This document shows positions 36,473 through 46,668 of a DNA stretch of 64,000 nt, in pieces (within the stretch, counting starts at the first letter, position 1; the number at the start of each line of letters is the position of its first letter). The DNA lies in NCBI RefSeq assembly GCF_001580545.1, contig NZ_LRBG01000002.1, positions 62,001 through 126,000 on the forward strand, read 5' to 3'. A program made the translations under genes and the position numbers. Under the pieces are notes generated by a model. The model was not told the origin of the DNA. It saw nothing but the letters and a program-made list of their open reading frames with translations, and searched no databases. The stretch is from Paraburkholderia monticola. GTDB lineage: Bacteria > Pseudomonadota > Gammaproteobacteria > Burkholderiales > Burkholderiaceae.

Positions 36473-37336
36473 TCAGGTCAGCACGCGATGACGCCATGCC
36501 GGCAGACTCTGCCGCACTTCGTCGATGCGCGCGCGTTCGAGGTTGCCCGCGACCACGCCGGCGCCCTCGTCGCGCACCGCGACGATCTCGCCCCACGGGT
36601 CGATCAGCATGCTGTGGCCCCAGGTGCGGCGGCCGTTTTCATGTTTGCCGCCTTGCGCCGCGGCGAGCACGTAACACTGGTTTTCGACCGCGCGGGCACG
36701 CAGCAGCAGCTCCCAATGCGCACGGCCGGTCGTATAGGTGAACGCCGATGGCACCACGATCAGCGCGCAGTCGCCCATGCGCCGGTACAGCTCGGGAAAG
36801 CGCAGATCGTAGCAGACTGACAGGCCGACCCGGCCGAATGGCGCGTCGAAGCCTTGCACCGCGGTGCCGGGGCGGATCGTGCGCGCTTCGTCGAACGATT
36901 CTTCGCCTTTTTCGAAATTGAACAGATGGATCTTGTCGTAGCGCGCGGCTTCGTTGCCGTGCGGATCGAACACGAGCGTCGTGTTCAGCACCCGCGACGC
37001 CTCCGGCGCGATGATCGGCAGCGTGCCGCCGATCACCCAGATCTGGTGGCGGCGCGCGGCGTCGGCGAGAAAGCGCTGGATCGGACCGTCCTGATACGGC
37101 TCGCGCACTGCGAGCTTGTCGGTGTCCTTGAAGCCCATGAAGCAGAAGTATTCGGGTAGCAGCACCAGTTGCGCGCCGTCGGCGGCGGCTTCGGCGATCA
37201 GGCGTTCTGCGTCGGCGAGATTGCGTTCGCGATCCGGTGTGCTGACCATCTGCAACGCGGCGACCCGGAAGGGGCCGGCACCAGGGTCACCGGATGTGGG
37301 GGCCAACGCGGATGAAGTGACGTGTGTTTCGCTCAT
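36473..37336 (-). CDS. Nitrilase-family carbon-nitrogen hydrolase (Nit1-like amidase)
   Basis: Carbon-nitrogen hydrolase, probably a deaminated-glutathione amidase or omega-amidase type by similarity to Nit1/YbeM. 287 residues from ATG 37336 (MSETHVTSS). The catalytic triad is visible as Glu62 in LLPEYF, Lys135 in YDKIHLF and Cys175 in LSVCYDLRFPELYR. The longer frame to 37531 adds an unrelated Pro/Arg-rich stretch and is rejected. It lies between yhdP and tldD on the same strand; this trio is commonly adjacent in Burkholderia-like genomes. The exact substrate is uncertain. Confidence 0.9.
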   Translation of the reverse strand: MSETHVTSSALAPTSGDPGAGPFRVAALQMVSTPDRERNLADAERLIAEAAADGAQLVLLPEYFCFMGFKDTDKLAVREPYQDGPIQRFLADAARRHQIWVIGGTLPIIAPEASRVLNTTLVFDPHGNEAARYDKIHLFNFEKGEESFDEARTIRPGTAVQGFDAPFGRVGLSVCYDLRFPELYRRMGDCALIVVPSAFTYTTGRAHWELLLRARAVENQCYVLAAAQGGKHENGRRTWGHSMLIDPWGEIVAVRDEGAGVVAGNLERARIDEVRQSLPAWRHRVLT

Positions 37337-37545
37337 GAGCGTGTGAAAAGACTCCCGGCGGGGCGGCGGTGCGGGATGCGCGCACCGCCCGCATGGTTCT
37401 CGGCTGGCTGCGCCGCTGTCGACGCACTGGGTTGGCGCGGCTTCCTCGCTGGCGACGTGGTTCGGGAACACGACGTCGCACAATGCGAGCCGATTCTGAC
37501 GGACCTTCGGGGCAGGGCCGCCAAGGCCCATCGAACCGGCAAAAC

Positions 37546-40500
37546 TCAGTGCGCTTCCACGGCCGAAGCCGGAGCGTCCATCTTACCCCCTTCAGCCTGC
37601 ACCCGCTCAATGTGCGGTTTCGTCCAGGAGCCCGTGATCGCGTACTCGCGCGCGAACACCTGTGACACCCCATGCGAGAACGCGACATCGGCGATCAGCG
37701 CGCCGAGGCCGATCAACGGATTCACGATCGTCGCGGCGATCACCGCCGAGCCCGCGCTGATGGTCGGCACCACGTGCAGATGCAGGTCCTGGGTTTTCTG
37801 CGCGATGTCGACCGTGCCCACCATCTCGGCACGCGCGGGCGCGGTCACCATCCTGAAGTTGTCGGTGCGGGCGATGCCGTCATGAATCTGCGCGCTCCCG
37901 GTCACGCTCGAGAAGGGCAGGCCTTCGCCGATCACGTCACGGAAATTGAGCGTGGCGATGCGCGCGAGGCTTTGCAGGCTCAGCACGCCGAGCAGCGTCG
38001 CGACCCCCGGTTCGACCTTGAGGATCTGGCCATGGCGCAGATCGAGCGCGACGTTGCCGTTCAGGGTCGAATAGTCGATCGTGGTCGGGCCACCTTGCCA
38101 CACCGCCTTGCCCGAAATTGAGCCGCTGCCGCTCTTGAGCGTCTTTGGCAGGCCGAAGCGCTCGAGCATCGCGCCGGCATCCTTGATGTCGAGCTTGAAA
38201 TCGAACACGGTGCGACGCGGGGTGGCTTCCTCGGCCGAGGCGGGCAGCTCGGTCGACGTGCGCCAGTTCGCGGTGGCCGTGAGGGTCGCGGTGGGATTCG
38301 TCACGTCGAGCTTGTCGAGCTGCCAGACCGGCACGCCGTTCTCGTCGTAGTTGTGCGCGTCGACCTCGAGCCGGCCGACGTTGCGATCGCGCACGATCAG
38401 CTCGTTCACCACCAGATCGATCGACGGCATGTTCAGCGCGGGCGCCTGCATCGCCGGGCCGAGCAGGTCCTTGTCCTCGACCGACGGAATCACGACGCGC
38501 GCAAAGCGCGCTTCCAGTTCGCCCGGCGATTCGCGGGTCGCGCCCGGCAGCCACGACACGTGACCGGACACCTGGTTCGACGCGATGTTCGCCTGCCAGG
38601 TGCGGTCGATGTGCGACGCGCCGACGATCACGTTGTCCCAGTGGCGCTTGAGCAGCGTCAGCTTGTCGATGTGCACCGCGAAGCGATTCGGCAGGAATTG
38701 CGTGAGCGTGGGATTCGGCGCGGCGGCGGGGGCAGCCGTGCCGCTCGTGGCGGCGGAACTGCTCGCGCCATTGGCCTCGGCCGCGCCTGCACGCAGTTGC
38801 GCGGCGAGCGCGCGCCAGGCGTCGGCGTTGAACTCCTTGATGTCGACCGCCGCAACCACACCCTCGGACGGCAGATCGGCCGGCCGGTTCACGCCGATCG
38901 CGCCGCGTACGACGGTCGGTGGCGTATTCGGCTGCACCTTCGGCTGATAGCGCAGCAGATACGCGGCAGCGACCGGCCCGAACGTCAGGTCGGCGCGCTC
39001 GAGGCCGGCCTCGCCCGGCGCCCTCGACGGATTGACCGAGAAGTGCAGCGGCAACGCCTTGCCGGCCGGCTTGCTGAACGGCGCCGGAAAGTCGAGGCCG
39101 AGCCCGGTCAGATCGGAATCGGCGCTGACTTCCGGCAGGCGGCCCTTCGCGCCAGTGACGCTCAGCGCGTAAGGCGCGCTGCCGCTCATATGCGCGAGCA
39201 CCTGGGCGGCCGGCCCGTGCAGCCTCAGCTCGCGCGCGGCATCGACGGCGATATGGCCGTCGAGCGCGAGCGCGTAGGTGCCGTCCTGCCGCAAGCCGCC
39301 GTTCGCATGCACGTCGCCGCCGAGGAAGCGCCCGGAAAGCCGGTCGACCTCGGCCGTGTGCTCGGTGAAGCGCACCCGGCCGTTCAGCTGCGACAGCGGC
39401 GGCACGTTATTCACGCTCAAGCGGTTGTTCTGGAAGCCGAGCGCGCCTTCCACGCCGATATGCGGCTTTGGCGTACGGGGGATCGTCAGCTTCAGCGCGA
39501 GTGACGCAGGCCCTTCGGCGCGGATCTTCTCGGTCTGATGCCGAGCCATGATCCCGAGCGAGCTGCCGTTCACGTAATCGAGCATGTCGGCGAGCGGGCC
39601 GCGGCCGTTGCCCTGGATCGTCAGGTTCGAGCCTTTCGTGCCGAGGTCGTCGATGCGGCCGTTCACGCCGGTCAGCACGACCCGCTCGTAGCGCCCACGG
39701 TCGATGTCGAAGCGCAGCAGGTTCTGCTTGAGCTCGAACACGCCGTCGATGCCGTCGAACGGCGGCCAAACGTTTGGCGTGCCGTTGCGCATGTTGCGCG
39801 GCGGGAAAGGCGTCGGATCGAACTTGCCGCCGGTGAACGGCGCGACGATGTGGAAGACGCCGGCGTCGGGGTCGCGCGCATAGGGGAATTTGGTCAGGTC
39901 GCCGTGCACTTCGATCGTACCGCCGCGCGACACGCCGGCCTGCAACCCGTGGCCCAGGTACACGCGCAGCTTCTCGCTGATCGCGGTCGGCAGGTAGCGG
40001 GCGATGCGCGTCACCTGCGCGCGCTTGAAGTCGGCCTTCAGGTCGAGCGAGCCGCGGCCGTGGCCGGGATTGCTGTAGCTCGCGGTCGCGGTCGCCTCGA
40101 CGTCGGGGTTCGATACGCCGAAATCGCTGAGCTTGACCGCGAACGCCGGACGGGTGTCGCCCGGTGCCTTCGCGCCCATCGTCCACTCGGCGCGGCCGTG
40201 TAGACGGGCAATCGTGAGGCGAGGGTCGTCGAACACGCCTGGCAGCGTGATCGCCACGTTGGACGTGTCGAGATTCGCGTGGCCGCCCTTTTCGTCGGCG
40301 TCGACGTTGCCCCACAGGTTTTCGATGCCGGGAACGCCGGCGCGCGGGTGGCCACGTGGTGTCAGACCCGGCCCCGGCTCCTGGGCGGCGAAGCTGATGC
40401 CCTGCAGATCGCCCTTGAAGCGATATCGCTCGATCGGCTCCGCGCCGGTCGGTCGGCGGTCGGCGCCGAACTCGCCGGATTCCGGCTTGCCGCGTTCGAC

Positions 40501-41778
40501 CTCGATCAGGTAGTTCGCGACGAGCCCGCGCGGATTGATGCGCACGAGTTCGTTCAGAAAGTGCCGCGGCAGGGGCAGCGCGCGGCTGAATTCCGCGAGG
40601 ATGCCGAGATCGACCCGATCACCGCTGATGCTCAAGAGCTGCCCGTGCTGCTGCGACGCGGTCCGGTAGCGGCTGTCGAGGGTCTGGAAGCGCAGGATGC
40701 GCGTGAGCGGCGTGCCGTCTTCGAGCGGCGGCTGGCCGAGTTCGGCGCGCAGGTCCGTCAGTTGCAGCGTGTAGTCGCCTTCGCCCGCCTGCACGCGCCA
40801 GGTGAAATGGGCGATCGGCACGAGCAGCTTCGGCTGGGTCGGCCGCACGCGCAGCGCGACGTCGTTGCCGTTCAACTGGCCGCCAGCCTGGGTCATGCGG
40901 CCTTCGGCGAAGTCGATCCAGATGGCGTTGTCGATGCGGCCGGCGAACGCCTCGATCGGGAAGTTGACGTAGCGCGCGAGCGTCGGCAGATCGACTGGGC
41001 CCGTCGACATGTACACCTGGCCGGTCCAGTTGATCGGCTTGCCGATCGCGGAGAGCGGCGTGTGGCGAAAGCGCGTGCGGAAATCGAGCGGGCCCTTCAA
41101 CACCTGGCCGTCGGGCGGTGCCTGGAGCGCCATGCGGTGGTCGTGGCCGTCGTTGAGGATCGCGATGCGGATGTCGCGCAGCGCGAGTTCCGGCGCTGTG
41201 TGCGTCGCGTCGCGCCAGCGCAGCACGCCGCCGCGCACGACGATCGCCTGCTGGCGCAACAGCCAGGTGGACAGCGTGTCGTTGCCGCTGTGGCGCGTCG
41301 GCACCGGCACGCCCGCGACCGACATGACGCCGTCCTCGCTGCGCGACACCAGCACGTCCGGTTGATCGACGATCAGGCTCGACAGCGCGGGGTGAAATTC
41401 CCACAGGGAGCGCCAGGATACCGTCGCGGTGGCGTGCGGAATCGTCAGCGCGGGTTGGCCGTCGCGATCGCGAATGACGAGGTTGGTGACGTCGACGCCG
41501 GGCTGGAAGCCGCTCCAGTGCGGCGCGAGCCGGCCAATTGTGAACTGGGTGCGCAGCTTGTCGGACACCGCGGCTTCGATGCGCGGCCGGAAGCTGTCGA
41601 TGCGCGGCAGCACCACATAGCGCAAGCCCAGAAACAGTCCCGTCGCGATGAAATAGAGGACGAGCGCGAACGTGGCGAGCACGCGCAAGGTCCGACGCAA
41701 CACGATGTGGTCGCTTCCGCTCACATGCCGGACCTGCGACGTGGATTGCGGGTCGGCGGATTCGTTTCGCTCGGGCAT
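37546..41778 (-). CDS. yhdP: YhdP-family AsmA-like envelope protein
   Basis: Very large inner-membrane-anchored periplasmic protein of the AsmA/TamB/YhdP group, which carries phospholipid to the outer membrane. 1410 residues from ATG 41778 (MPERNESAD), somewhat longer than E. coli YhdP (1266). One membrane helix lies near residues 30-55 (TLRVLATFALVLYFIATGLFLGL), then a long repetitive beta-rich region. The C-terminal AsmA-like section (LDLRHGQILKVEPGVATLLGVLSLQSLARI) is near residue 1270. The frame is open to 42009, but that extension is antisense to the glnE leader. It diverges from glnE across 264 bases. Confidence 0.93.
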   Translation of the reverse strand: MPERNESADPQSTSQVRHVSGSDHIVLRRTLRVLATFALVLYFIATGLFLGLRYVVLPRIDSFRPRIEAAVSDKLRTQFTIGRLAPHWSGFQPGVDVTNLVIRDRDGQPALTIPHATATVSWRSLWEFHPALSSLIVDQPDVLVSRSEDGVMSVAGVPVPTRHSGNDTLSTWLLRQQAIVVRGGVLRWRDATHTAPELALRDIRIAILNDGHDHRMALQAPPDGQVLKGPLDFRTRFRHTPLSAIGKPINWTGQVYMSTGPVDLPTLARYVNFPIEAFAGRIDNAIWIDFAEGRMTQAGGQLNGNDVALRVRPTQPKLLVPIAHFTWRVQAGEGDYTLQLTDLRAELGQPPLEDGTPLTRILRFQTLDSRYRTASQQHGQLLSISGDRVDLGILAEFSRALPLPRHFLNELVRINPRGLVANYLIEVERGKPESGEFGADRRPTGAEPIERYRFKGDLQGISFAAQEPGPGLTPRGHPRAGVPGIENLWGNVDADEKGGHANLDTSNVAITLPGVFDDPRLTIARLHGRAEWTMGAKAPGDTRPAFAVKLSDFGVSNPDVEATATASYSNPGHGRGSLDLKADFKRAQVTRIARYLPTAISEKLRVYLGHGLQAGVSRGGTIEVHGDLTKFPYARDPDAGVFHIVAPFTGGKFDPTPFPPRNMRNGTPNVWPPFDGIDGVFELKQNLLRFDIDRGRYERVVLTGVNGRIDDLGTKGSNLTIQGNGRGPLADMLDYVNGSSLGIMARHQTEKIRAEGPASLALKLTIPRTPKPHIGVEGALGFQNNRLSVNNVPPLSQLNGRVRFTEHTAEVDRLSGRFLGGDVHANGGLRQDGTYALALDGHIAVDAARELRLHGPAAQVLAHMSGSAPYALSVTGAKGRLPEVSADSDLTGLGLDFPAPFSKPAGKALPLHFSVNPSRAPGEAGLERADLTFGPVAAAYLLRYQPKVQPNTPPTVVRGAIGVNRPADLPSEGVVAAVDIKEFNADAWRALAAQLRAGAAEANGASSSAATSGTAAPAAAPNPTLTQFLPNRFAVHIDKLTLLKRHWDNVIVGASHIDRTWQANIASNQVSGHVSWLPGATRESPGELEARFARVVIPSVEDKDLLGPAMQAPALNMPSIDLVVNELIVRDRNVGRLEVDAHNYDENGVPVWQLDKLDVTNPTATLTATANWRTSTELPASAEEATPRRTVFDFKLDIKDAGAMLERFGLPKTLKSGSGSISGKAVWQGGPTTIDYSTLNGNVALDLRHGQILKVEPGVATLLGVLSLQSLARIATLNFRDVIGEGLPFSSVTGSAQIHDGIARTDNFRMVTAPARAEMVGTVDIAQKTQDLHLHVVPTISAGSAVIAATIVNPLIGLGALIADVAFSHGVSQVFAREYAITGSWTKPHIERVQAEGGKMDAPASAVEAH

Positions 41779-42042
41779 GCTGCGGCGGCTGGGCGTATGG
41801 TAGTTTTGCGAATTAACGACGAAATGTAACACACGGGAAAGCGTCGGCGGACTTCCGGCAAACCCTGTCCGCACGCCGCGCCGCGGCCCTTGACGGGGTC
41901 GGGCGAGGCTTTCCGGCACGGCCTTCGGCGCGCTGGTCGCCGTGTGCCGATTGCGCAACAAAACGACACGACAACGACCCCGGGGACATCGCCAGATACC
42001 GCCGGACAAATTCGATCAAGCAACGAGCGAGCCAGACTTTTG

Positions 42043-44838
42043 ATGACTGACGCCACTCTTTTGAGTTCCACCTATTCACACTACGCCGCTCGCGCCGTCG
42101 CGGCGCGTCCGCAACTCGTCGCGCATGTCAGCGCGTTGGCCGACGAACCGCTGACGCGCGAGCGCATCGAAGCGCGTCTCGACGCACTGTGCGCCGAGGC
42201 GGCTGGCCCAGCCGGCGCACCGGTCAATGAAGATGCGCTGAAGCGCGCGCTGCGCCGGCTGCGCACCGAAGTGTTCTGCGCGGTGATGGAGCGAGACCTG
42301 GCCGGCGAAGCCGACATCGCCGAAGTCACCGGCGCGATGACCGATCTCGCGGAAACGACGATCCAGCGCGCGTTGACGGTGCTCTCCGCCGAACTCGAAG
42401 CGCTCTATGGCGAGCCGCGCGGCCCGCAGGGCGAACGGCTCACGCTCGGCGTGGTCGGCATGGGCAAGCTGGGCGGCCGCGAGCTGAACGTGTCGTCGGA
42501 TATCGACCTGATCTTTGTCTACGAGGACGACGGCGAGACCGCCGGCGGCCAGCGTGCGCCGCTCGCGACCCAGGAGTTCTTTGCGCGCCTCGGCAAGCGG
42601 CTGATCGGCGCGCTCGCCGAAGTCACCGCCGACGGCTACGTTTTTCGCGTCGATATGCGTCTGCGGCCGAACGGCGATTCGGGGCCGCTCGTGTGCAGCC
42701 TCGGCATGCTCGAAGAGTATTTCTACGTGCAGGGCCGCGAGTGGGAGCGCTACGCGTGGATCAAGGGCCGGCTCGTGTCCGAGGGCGCGAGCGCTTCGGC
42801 GCAACGGCTGCACAAGCAGCTCGATGCGATCGTCACGCCGTTCGTCTATCGACGCTATCTGGACTTCGGCGTCATTAGCGCGATTCGCGCGCTGCATCTG
42901 CAGATTCGCCAGGAGGCGCAGCGCCGCGCGTCGATGAGGCCCGACAAGGCCGACGACATCAAGCTCGGCCGTGGCGGCATCCGCGAGATCGAATTCAGCG
43001 CGCAGGTGTTTCAACTGATCCGCGGCGGCCAGGACGCCGGTTTTCGCGTGCGGCCGACGCTCGCCGTGCTGCGCCACGCGGCCACGCACGGGCTGATGGA
43101 CCCGTCGGTGTGCGTGAAGCTGTCGCTGGCTTATCGCTTTTTGCGCGAGCTCGAACATCGTCTGCAATACCGCAACGACGCGCAGACCCACGCGATGCCG
43201 GTCGACCCCGAAGACCGCGTGGCGCTCGCGCGCGCGATGGGCTGCGACGACTATCCGCAGTTGATGACGAAGCTCGATGCGCATCGCGAGTTCGTCGAAC
43301 AGCAGTTCGACCAGATTTTCGCCGACAAGGTGGGCGGCCGCGACGGCTGCGCGGCACCCGAGGATGGCGCCGCCGCGTGGGTGTGGAGCAGCGCGCTCGC
43401 CGACGATAGCGCCGACGACGCGCTGCGCGCGCGGCTCGTCGAACTGGGTGTGGCCGCGCCGAACGAACTGCTCGTGCGGCTGCAGGCGGTGTGGCGTTCG
43501 TCGCGCTACATGGGCCTGAACGAGCGCAGCCGGCAGCGTTTCGACATCGTCGCGCAGCGCGCGCTCGAAGCCGCGCGCACGCTGGAGCCGGCCGGGCGGC
43601 GTGGCGATACGGTCGCGCGCTTTTTCGATCTGCTCGAAGCGGTGAGCCGGCGCGGCGCCTATCTGGCGCTGCTGACCGAATATCCGCAAGCGCTGCATCA
43701 GGTGCTGTCGGTGCTAGGCGGCTCGCGCTGGGCGGCAGGCTATCTGATCCGCCATCCGCAGCTGCTCGATGAATTGCTCGACGGCGACGCGATCAACAGC
43801 CCGTTCGACTGGCCCGAATTCAAGCGCACGTTGCGCCGGCGGCTCGCGGCCGCCGACGGCGTCGAGCAGCAGATGGATCTGTTGCGCCACGCGCATCAGG
43901 CCGAGGTGTTTCGCATTCTGCTGATCGATCTTGCCGGCAAGCTCTCCGTCGAGCACGTCAGCGACCGGCTGTCCGAACTCGCCGACGCGGTGCTCGACGT
44001 GACGCTCGAAGCCGTCTGGAACCAGTTGGCGAAGCGTCACCGCGACGCGCCGCGCTTCGCGGTGATCGCCTACGGCAAGCTCGGCGGCAAGGAGCTCGGC
44101 TACGCGTCGGATCTCGACCTGATCTTCCTCTACGACGACCCCGACGATGCCGCCGCCGACGTCTACGCGACCTACACGCGGCGCCTGATCACGTGGCTCA
44201 CGACCGCGACCGGTGCCGGCACGCTGTTCGACATCGATCTGCGGCTGCGGCCGAATGGCGAGTCGGGCCTGCTCGTCACCGACCTCGATGCGTTTCGCCG
44301 CTACCAGCTGCGCGAGGGCGACGCGGCGAACACCGCGTGGGTGTGGGAGCACCAGGCGCTGACGCGGGCGCGCTACTGCGCGGGCGATCCGGAGATCGGC
44401 GCGAAGTTCGAGGCGATCCGCGAACAGGTGCTGACGACGCCGCGCGAAGCGCCGCCGCTCGCGAAGGAGATCGTCGAGATGCGCGCGCGCGTCGAGGCGG
44501 GCCACCCGAACCATACGCCGGACCTGTTCGACCTGAAGCACGACCGCGGCGGCATGGTCGATATCGAGTTCACCGTGCAGTACTGGGTACTGCTGCATGC
44601 GGCGCGCGATCCCGAGCTGATCCGCAATACCGGCAATATCGCGCTGTTGCGCGAGGTGTCGCGGTTCGGGCTGATGAGCGAGGCCGAAGCGGAGACGGTC
44701 GGCGCGGCGTATCGGCGCTATCGCAAGCTGCAGCACACGCTGCGGCTCGACGGGATGGAGAAGGCGCGGGTCGAACCCGCGCTGGTCGCGACCGAGCGCG
44801 AGGCGGTGCTGGCGTTGTGGAAGAGGGTGTTCGGGTGA
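42043..44838 (+). CDS. glnE: Bifunctional glutamine synthetase adenylyltransferase/deadenylase
   Basis: Controls glutamine synthetase by adding and removing AMP. 931 residues from ATG 42043 (MTDATLLSSTYSHYAA). Two nucleotidyltransferase domains are visible: the N-terminal adenylyl-removing domain with GKLGGRELNVSSDIDLIFVYED near residue 141, and the C-terminal adenylyl transferase with GKLGGKELGYASDLDLIFLYDD near 678. Each is followed by a helical region. A longer open frame to 41890 runs into the divergent yhdP gap. It converges on recN. Confidence 0.97.
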   Translation: MTDATLLSSTYSHYAARAVAARPQLVAHVSALADEPLTRERIEARLDALCAEAAGPAGAPVNEDALKRALRRLRTEVFCAVMERDLAGEADIAEVTGAMTDLAETTIQRALTVLSAELEALYGEPRGPQGERLTLGVVGMGKLGGRELNVSSDIDLIFVYEDDGETAGGQRAPLATQEFFARLGKRLIGALAEVTADGYVFRVDMRLRPNGDSGPLVCSLGMLEEYFYVQGREWERYAWIKGRLVSEGASASAQRLHKQLDAIVTPFVYRRYLDFGVISAIRALHLQIRQEAQRRASMRPDKADDIKLGRGGIREIEFSAQVFQLIRGGQDAGFRVRPTLAVLRHAATHGLMDPSVCVKLSLAYRFLRELEHRLQYRNDAQTHAMPVDPEDRVALARAMGCDDYPQLMTKLDAHREFVEQQFDQIFADKVGGRDGCAAPEDGAAAWVWSSALADDSADDALRARLVELGVAAPNELLVRLQAVWRSSRYMGLNERSRQRFDIVAQRALEAARTLEPAGRRGDTVARFFDLLEAVSRRGAYLALLTEYPQALHQVLSVLGGSRWAAGYLIRHPQLLDELLDGDAINSPFDWPEFKRTLRRRLAAADGVEQQMDLLRHAHQAEVFRILLIDLAGKLSVEHVSDRLSELADAVLDVTLEAVWNQLAKRHRDAPRFAVIAYGKLGGKELGYASDLDLIFLYDDPDDAAADVYATYTRRLITWLTTATGAGTLFDIDLRLRPNGESGLLVTDLDAFRRYQLREGDAANTAWVWEHQALTRARYCAGDPEIGAKFEAIREQVLTTPREAPPLAKEIVEMRARVEAGHPNHTPDLFDLKHDRGGMVDIEFTVQYWVLLHAARDPELIRNTGNIALLREVSRFGLMSEAEAETVGAAYRRYRKLQHTLRLDGMEKARVEPALVATEREAVLALWKRVFG

Positions 44839-44870
44839 GGGCGCCGACCTTCGCGTAGTGCATCCTGCGT

Positions 44871-44897
44871 GGCCGGGATCAGTGCGAGGTCCCGGCC
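44871..44897. terminator. Hairpin between convergent glnE and recN
   Basis: GGCCGGGA (44871-44878) and TCCCGGCC (44890-44897), 11-base loop, no T-run. Possible weak bidirectional terminator. Confidence 0.4.
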
Positions 44898-44941
44898 AAC
44901 CCGAAGCAGTTGACATGCCGTGGCCGACGCACGGCACCAAC

Positions 44942-46612
44942 TCAGGCGGCCAGCATTTCCTTCGCGTGCTTGCGCGTGGTCGCCGTGATTTCGAGGCCGC
45001 CGAGCATCCGCGCGACTTCCTCGATACGGCTCGCCTTGTCGAGCGAGGTCACGCTGCTGAGCGTGCCGCCCTGGCCGTTGCCGGTCTTCGCGACCTGAAA
45101 ATGATGATCGCCGCGCGCGGCGACCTGCGGCAGATGGGTCACGCACAACACCTGGCGCGCCTCGCCGAGCTGATGCAGCAGCCGCCCGACCACTTCGGCC
45201 ACACCACCGCCGATGCCGGTGTCCACTTCGTCGAAGATCAGCGTCGGTGTTGGGCTGGCCGCGCTCGCGATGACCGCCAGCGCGAGACTGATCCGCGCGA
45301 GTTCGCCGCCTGAGGCGACCTTCGCAAGCGGCCGCAGCGGCACGCCGGCGTGACCGGCGACACGAAACTCGATCTGCTCGAGCCCATGCGCGCCGCCTTC
45401 GGGCAGCGGCACCAGCGCGACTTCGAAGCTGCCGCCTTTCATCGACAGTTCCTGCATGCCAGTCGTAACCGCCTCGCCGAGCGCCTTGCCCGCTTTCGCG
45501 CGCGCTTTCGAGAGCTTTTTCGCCTCCGCGATGAACACTTCCTTCGCTTGCGCTTCGGCGGCGCGCAGCGCGTCGAGGTCGGCGGCCGCGTCGAGCGCCG
45601 CCAGTTGCTTGCGGCGCGCTTCGTGTTCTTCAGGCAGTGTCTCGGGTTGGAGGCGGAATTTGCGCGCCGTCGAATGCAGCGCGTCGAGGCGCTTTTCGAC
45701 CTGCGCGAGCCGCTCCGGATCGAGCTCGAGTTTCTGCGCGTAATGGCTCAGCGAGTACGCGGCCTCCTGCAACTGGATTTCGGCCGGTTCGAGCGCGGCG
45801 AGCACGTCGTTCAGCGCCGGGTCGATCTCAGCGAGGTCGCGCACCTTCGACACGATCGAGCCGAGCTGCGTGATCATCGCCTCGTCCGATTCGGACAGCG
45901 CGCCGAGCGCACCCTGCACGCCGTCGATCAGATTCGCCGAATGCGACAGCCGCCGATGCTCGGTGTTGACCTCTTCCCATTCGCCCGGCTGCGGCGCGAG
46001 CTTGTCGAGCTCGGTGAGCTGCCACGCGAGTCGCTCGCGCTCGAGTTGCAGCTCGCGATCGCGCGTCTGCGCGTGCTCGACCGCCTGCGCTTTGTCGCGC
46101 CACGCGCGCCATGCGCGCGTCACCGCGGCGGCCATGTCTGACAGACCCGCGTGCGTGTCGAACAGTTCGCGCTGCGCGTCCGGGCGCATCAGCAACTGAT
46201 GCGCGTGCTGACCATGAATGTCGACGAGCATTTCGCCGACTTCGCGCAGCTGCGCGAGCGTGGCCGCCGTACCGTTGATGAACGCGCGCGAGCGGCCGTT
46301 CGCGTCGACCACCCGTCGCAGCATCACGGTGCCGCCGTGCTGGCTGTCGTCGTCAGTCGCGCCGAGCGCCTGCGCGTCGAGCCACTCGTCGACCTGCGCG
46401 TGGGTTTCGAACTCCGCGGTGATGTCGGCGCGGCTCTCGCCGGTACGCACGACGCTCGCCTCGGCACGTGCGCCGAGCGCGAGCGCGAGGGCGTCGATCA
46501 GGATCGACTTGCCGGCGCCGGTTTCGCCCGAGAAAACGGTAAAGCCGCTGTCGAATTCGAGGTCGAGCGCGGCGACGATGACGAAGTCGCGTATCGAGAG
46601 ATGGCGAAGCAT
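44942..46612 (-). CDS. recN: DNA repair protein RecN
   Basis: SMC-like ATPase acting in double-strand break repair. 556 residues from ATG 46612 (MLRHLSIRDFVIVAALDLEF). Walker A GETGAGKS is near residue 30, with long coiled-coil stretches around 155-360. The signature ASGGELARISLALAVI is near 430 and Walker B LIFDEVDTGIGG near 458. Nothing obviously LexA-like was found upstream. It is read 56 bases after nadK on the same strand. Confidence 0.96.
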   Translation of the reverse strand: MLRHLSIRDFVIVAALDLEFDSGFTVFSGETGAGKSILIDALALALGARAEASVVRTGESRADITAEFETHAQVDEWLDAQALGATDDDSQHGGTVMLRRVVDANGRSRAFINGTAATLAQLREVGEMLVDIHGQHAHQLLMRPDAQRELFDTHAGLSDMAAAVTRAWRAWRDKAQAVEHAQTRDRELQLERERLAWQLTELDKLAPQPGEWEEVNTEHRRLSHSANLIDGVQGALGALSESDEAMITQLGSIVSKVRDLAEIDPALNDVLAALEPAEIQLQEAAYSLSHYAQKLELDPERLAQVEKRLDALHSTARKFRLQPETLPEEHEARRKQLAALDAAADLDALRAAEAQAKEVFIAEAKKLSKARAKAGKALGEAVTTGMQELSMKGGSFEVALVPLPEGGAHGLEQIEFRVAGHAGVPLRPLAKVASGGELARISLALAVIASAASPTPTLIFDEVDTGIGGGVAEVVGRLLHQLGEARQVLCVTHLPQVAARGDHHFQVAKTGNGQGGTLSSVTSLDKASRIEEVARMLGGLEITATTRKHAKEMLAA

Positions 46613-46668
46613 GGAGGTCGTCGGGATGAGCTTGGGGTTCGGGTGGCGGCCGCGGCGGCGTGTGCGCC

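Noticed and set aside
41779..42009. Longer YhdP start
   Set aside because: The extension lies in the divergent promoter gap, has no family similarity and no ribosome-binding site.
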